Shown: positions 61,575-64,000 of the stretch, in pieces
Layout of the letters: every line of letters begins with the position of its first letter
Numbering within the stretch: the stretch's first letter is position 1
Source of the DNA: JACSRF01 sp964504445
GTDB taxonomy: Bacteria; Chloroflexota; Anaerolineae; Promineifilales; Promineifilaceae
DNA length: 64,000 nucleotides
Assembly (NCBI GenBank): GCA_964504445.1
Contig: CAZDEO010000023.1
Coordinates: forward strand, 3,469-67,468
Direction of reading: 5' to 3'
The notes under the pieces: generated by a model
Seen by the model: only the letters and a program-made list of their open reading frames with translations
The model's database searches: none
What the model was told of the DNA's origin: nothing
Translations under genes and position numbers: made by a program

Positions 61575-63827
61575 TTAAGGGATACCAATTTCGGGCAACG
61601 AGACAGCTTCCCCCAAACGCACGCCATCTTCTGCGCGGTAGAGGCCAATTTGCAGCGTATATTGGCCCGGCGGCAAGTCGGGCGGCAACGGAATGGGGTG
61701 CAGTTGGGCAAATTCGTCGCCGGGTTGTAGGGCGTGCCACGCCACATCTAGCCCGTCGTGCTGGGCGACCAGGTGCCTGTTAACGTCTAACAGGTGGGTA
61801 TAAATCTTTACCTCTGCGGCGGGTGTTTGCGTCACACGCCACACAGTGAGCAAATGCAACACGCCCTCGCCCGGCACAAGCTGGTGGCCGAGGAAGGAGA
61901 CGGGGTCGCCAACGACCGTTTCTTCCCTCAATTCGGCAAAGGGCGAGGCATCCCAGGCATAGAGCCGGTACTGCCACAAACGGCCGTCCAACTCCTGCAC
62001 TCCGGTCAGCATGGGGGCAGGGTAAAATTGGGTCAACAGCGGGTGGGTGGGTAAATGGCCTTCACCAACGGCCGTCCACACCCGTTCACTATCTCCACCC
62101 GGCCACAACAAGCTGGCACGCGCATCAAACCAGCGCGGCGTTACGTCATTCGACTGGAAAATGGCGTAATCGGCTGAGGCGATCATCGCCGGACCGATGC
62201 CCGCCAGGCCCAGCCCCACAGCCGGGCCGGTTGGCGGCACATCATAAACAAAAAGCGAATAGCCAATACGGTCTACCGGCTCTCGTTCCTGGAACCAGGC
62301 AAAGCGCGCCGGGTTTTGCAGATAGACCCCCCGTAATTGGGTGGCACTGAGGACATATTGCCCGGCTGAAGGCAGCGGCGGATAAAAAGGATCGTGCAGC
62401 GGATCTTCACGGCCGTGGGGCCAAATGGGCATGGCCTGCCCGCGCTGCACACCATAGGCCGCCAACGGCGCACTTCCCAGCCACGCCACCTGATACGGCT
62501 GCGGCAAATGCGCTCCCTCATAAGCCGCCAACGCGCCAATATCCTGCCCCCAGTCCAGGTTAGAGTCCACCAACCAGCGCCAGCCGTTGGCCGGACCGCC
62601 TACCAACCCGTTGAAGTAAGCCAGATAATGGGGATGAATGGCAAAGGAAGCGGCCACCACGCCGAGCAGCGCCAGGGACAATACCCCCTGCCGCAACCGC
62701 TGCGCCACGCCAGACCGGATCAGTTCCACAGCCAACAGGCTAGTAAAGGTGAAGAGCAGGGGCAGCATTGGCAGCAAGTAGCGGTAGCCAATATTCACCT
62801 GGCTCAGCAGACCGGCGCCCAAAATGGCCGCGGCCGGCAGCAGCAGCCAGATTAGCGACCAATCGCGCCATTTTCCACGCCTCAGGGCCACCACAAAAGC
62901 CACCACAATGAGCAGCAAAGTAGCAATGGGGGTCTTGATGAACAAGGCGATGGGGAAATAATACCACCAGCCACCAACCTGCGTTTCCCCGTGCAAAAAG
63001 GCGCTGTGCCCGGTAAATTGATGGGCTTGCTGCATCTGGAAATCGAAGGCCAGGGCCGCGCCCTGCCCCCGGTAGAGCAACAGCAGCACGAGCAACCCAA
63101 CACCAACCCAGCCCGTGACGCTGAGGAGGGCGCGCAGAAACTCGCGCCGGGTCTGGCGCAAGGCAAAAGCACGGTAAAAAAGCAGCAGATACAGCGCGGG
63201 GATGAGAATGATGGCGGAAAATTTGGCAGAGAAAGCCAGCCCAAGGGCAACGGCCGTAGCCACCCAGCGCCATCCGCCTCCATTCCCCTGCCAATAACGC
63301 CATACCGCATAAACGGCCAACGTCAGAAAGAAGGCAATGCCTAAATCTGTGGTTGCCAGAGCGCCATGAGCCAGAATGTTCGGTTCAAAACTCAGCAGCA
63401 ACAGAGCCAGCAAACCAGCCCTAATGCAGTGGAACAACTGCCTGGCAAAGCGCGTAACCAGCGCTGCCAGCAGCAGCGTCAACGCCACAATGGCCCACCG
63501 CCCGGCCCAAATGATTTGCAAGCCGTTGTCATTGGTCTGCCACACAAACTGTTGGCTGAGGGCTAGCCAATCTTGGAAGATGAGGTGGGAATCGAAAGGT
63601 GGCAGCGTGGGGCGCAAAAGAAGCTGAACGGGCAGGCCTATCAGGGTGTTGATGAGGGGTGGGTTTTGCACCACGCTAAACAGCTTCCAGCTTTGCCAGG
63701 TGAGGGCACCCTGCAAAATGTGGATGCTCTCGTCAAAGGTGGCGGATTGTTGGGCAGTGGTGGAGAGCAGCCGCCCCCAAAGCAGCAGCAGGAGGAGGAC
63801 GGCCGTTACCCGATACCATTTCCGCAT
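61575..63827 (-). CDS. PMT/ArnT-like membrane glycosyltransferase with C-terminal beta-sandwich
   Basis: This is 750 residues from the ATG at 63827 (GTG at 63830 is adjacent), with AGGGG upstream. The first outer loop has the GT39/GT83 catalytic Asp-Glu in SATFDESIHILQGAL (about 28-42), then QNPPLINTLIGLPVQLL. About twelve membrane helices run to 420. A soluble domain of about 200 residues follows, and the last 110 residues form the beta-sandwich (LGHQLVPGEGVLHLLTVWRV, GQYTLQIGLY) shared with 29306 and 54319. It probably transfers sugars from polyprenyl phosphate to an outer-face acceptor. It is the first gene of the surface glycan run. Confidence 0.87.
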   Translation of the reverse strand: MRKWYRVTAVLLLLLLWGRLLSTTAQQSATFDESIHILQGALTWQSWKLFSVVQNPPLINTLIGLPVQLLLRPTLPPFDSHLIFQDWLALSQQFVWQTNDNGLQIIWAGRWAIVALTLLLAALVTRFARQLFHCIRAGLLALLLLSFEPNILAHGALATTDLGIAFFLTLAVYAVWRYWQGNGGGWRWVATAVALGLAFSAKFSAIILIPALYLLLFYRAFALRQTRREFLRALLSVTGWVGVGLLVLLLLYRGQGAALAFDFQMQQAHQFTGHSAFLHGETQVGGWWYYFPIALFIKTPIATLLLIVVAFVVALRRGKWRDWSLIWLLLPAAAILGAGLLSQVNIGYRYLLPMLPLLFTFTSLLAVELIRSGVAQRLRQGVLSLALLGVVAASFAIHPHYLAYFNGLVGGPANGWRWLVDSNLDWGQDIGALAAYEGAHLPQPYQVAWLGSAPLAAYGVQRGQAMPIWPHGREDPLHDPFYPPLPSAGQYVLSATQLRGVYLQNPARFAWFQEREPVDRIGYSLFVYDVPPTGPAVGLGLAGIGPAMIASADYAIFQSNDVTPRWFDARASLLWPGGDSERVWTAVGEGHLPTHPLLTQFYPAPMLTGVQELDGRLWQYRLYAWDASPFAELREETVVGDPVSFLGHQLVPGEGVLHLLTVWRVTQTPAAEVKIYTHLLDVNRHLVAQHDGLDVAWHALQPGDEFAQLHPIPLPPDLPPGQYTLQIGLYRAEDGVRLGEAVSLPEIGIP

Positions 63828-64000
63828 CACGCCCCTAAACCCCGTAAGACAAGGTGGTTACTTATGTGGCAAACAGTTTGCATAAGCCAGATTTTAGCTG
63901 ATTTAGTGCACAAAGCGGCAACAAACCGCAATAAGCAATGCCTGCCCCAGGGCAATTGCATTCTGTTTAACCAAAGAGCACTTTCAGCAAATAGTCGTTG
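63828..64000. other. Right-hand edge, no gene seen
   Basis: The last 173 bases upstream of the glycan run hold no recognised gene. It may carry the run's promoter, but I could not point to clear boxes. Confidence 0.4.

Overview
The window looks like chromosomal DNA of a Chloroflexota bacterium, probably Anaerolineae or Caldilineae-like. This is inferred from gene content, not from a marker gene. The evidence is a Sec-type (clade II) nitrous-oxide reductase cluster, secreted proteins with Thr/Pro-rich linkers and a YLPLI-type motif, NBR1-Ig and SH3b surface domains, an AfsR/SARP-like giant regulator, and G+C around 55-60%. No rRNA, tRNA, CRISPR array, transposase or phage gene was seen.

Layout. 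1-5907: a minus-strand run of envelope proteins (two lipoproteins, an SH3b/NBR1-Ig/SdrD-like protein, a cysteine-paired propeller-like protein and a small conserved protein). 6107-9169: a BTAD/NB-ARC/TPR regulator. 9464-13323: a heterodimeric ABC exporter. 13371-16278: a GNAT protein, an alpha/beta hydrolase and an App1-type phosphatase. 16484-19691: two tandem flavin-dependent halogenase-like genes on DNA of visibly lower G+C. 19697-24882: a methyltransferase, DUF4870, YceI, DUF3253, an Ntn-type asparaginase and an esterase. 24914-29035: a second heterodimeric ABC exporter with a small downstream gene. 29306-38271: a PMT-like membrane protein, a hydrolase, a metallophosphoesterase, a PP2C-like/propeller protein, a cupin, a FecR-domain surface protein and a nitroreductase. 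38377-48287: an anaerobic respiration cluster on the minus strand, in order nosZ, a NosB-like membrane protein, nosD, nosF, nosY, nosL, a lipoprotein cytochrome c, a Crp/Fnr regulator, a DUF1858 protein, an NnrS-like membrane protein and two tandem 4-TM proteins. 48692-63827: a long minus-strand run for cell-surface glycan work (membrane glycosyltransferases, GT2 enzymes, a flippase, methyltransferases, a radical SAM protein and an epimerase).

The nos genes form a coherent unit: NosZ reduces N2O, NosDFY and NosL handle copper-site maturation, and the cytochrome and membrane proteins plausibly bring electrons. The glycan run looks like a pathway from polyprenyl-phosphate sugar synthesis through membrane transfer to export.

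Two whole-window signals stand out beyond the genes. The palindromic octamer ACGGCCGT occurs about 137 times by my manual count, roughly a hundred times the chance expectation. It occurs in all reading frames and is nearly absent from the halogenase island. Separately, short degenerate tandem arrays (7-10 bp words) sit between genes. They have a fixed orientation relative to transcription, and in several places they have been absorbed into coding sequence (an ABC transporter linker, protein N-termini and C-termini). Several genes also appear to be transcribed leaderless, with a -10 box 6-9 bases before the start codon.
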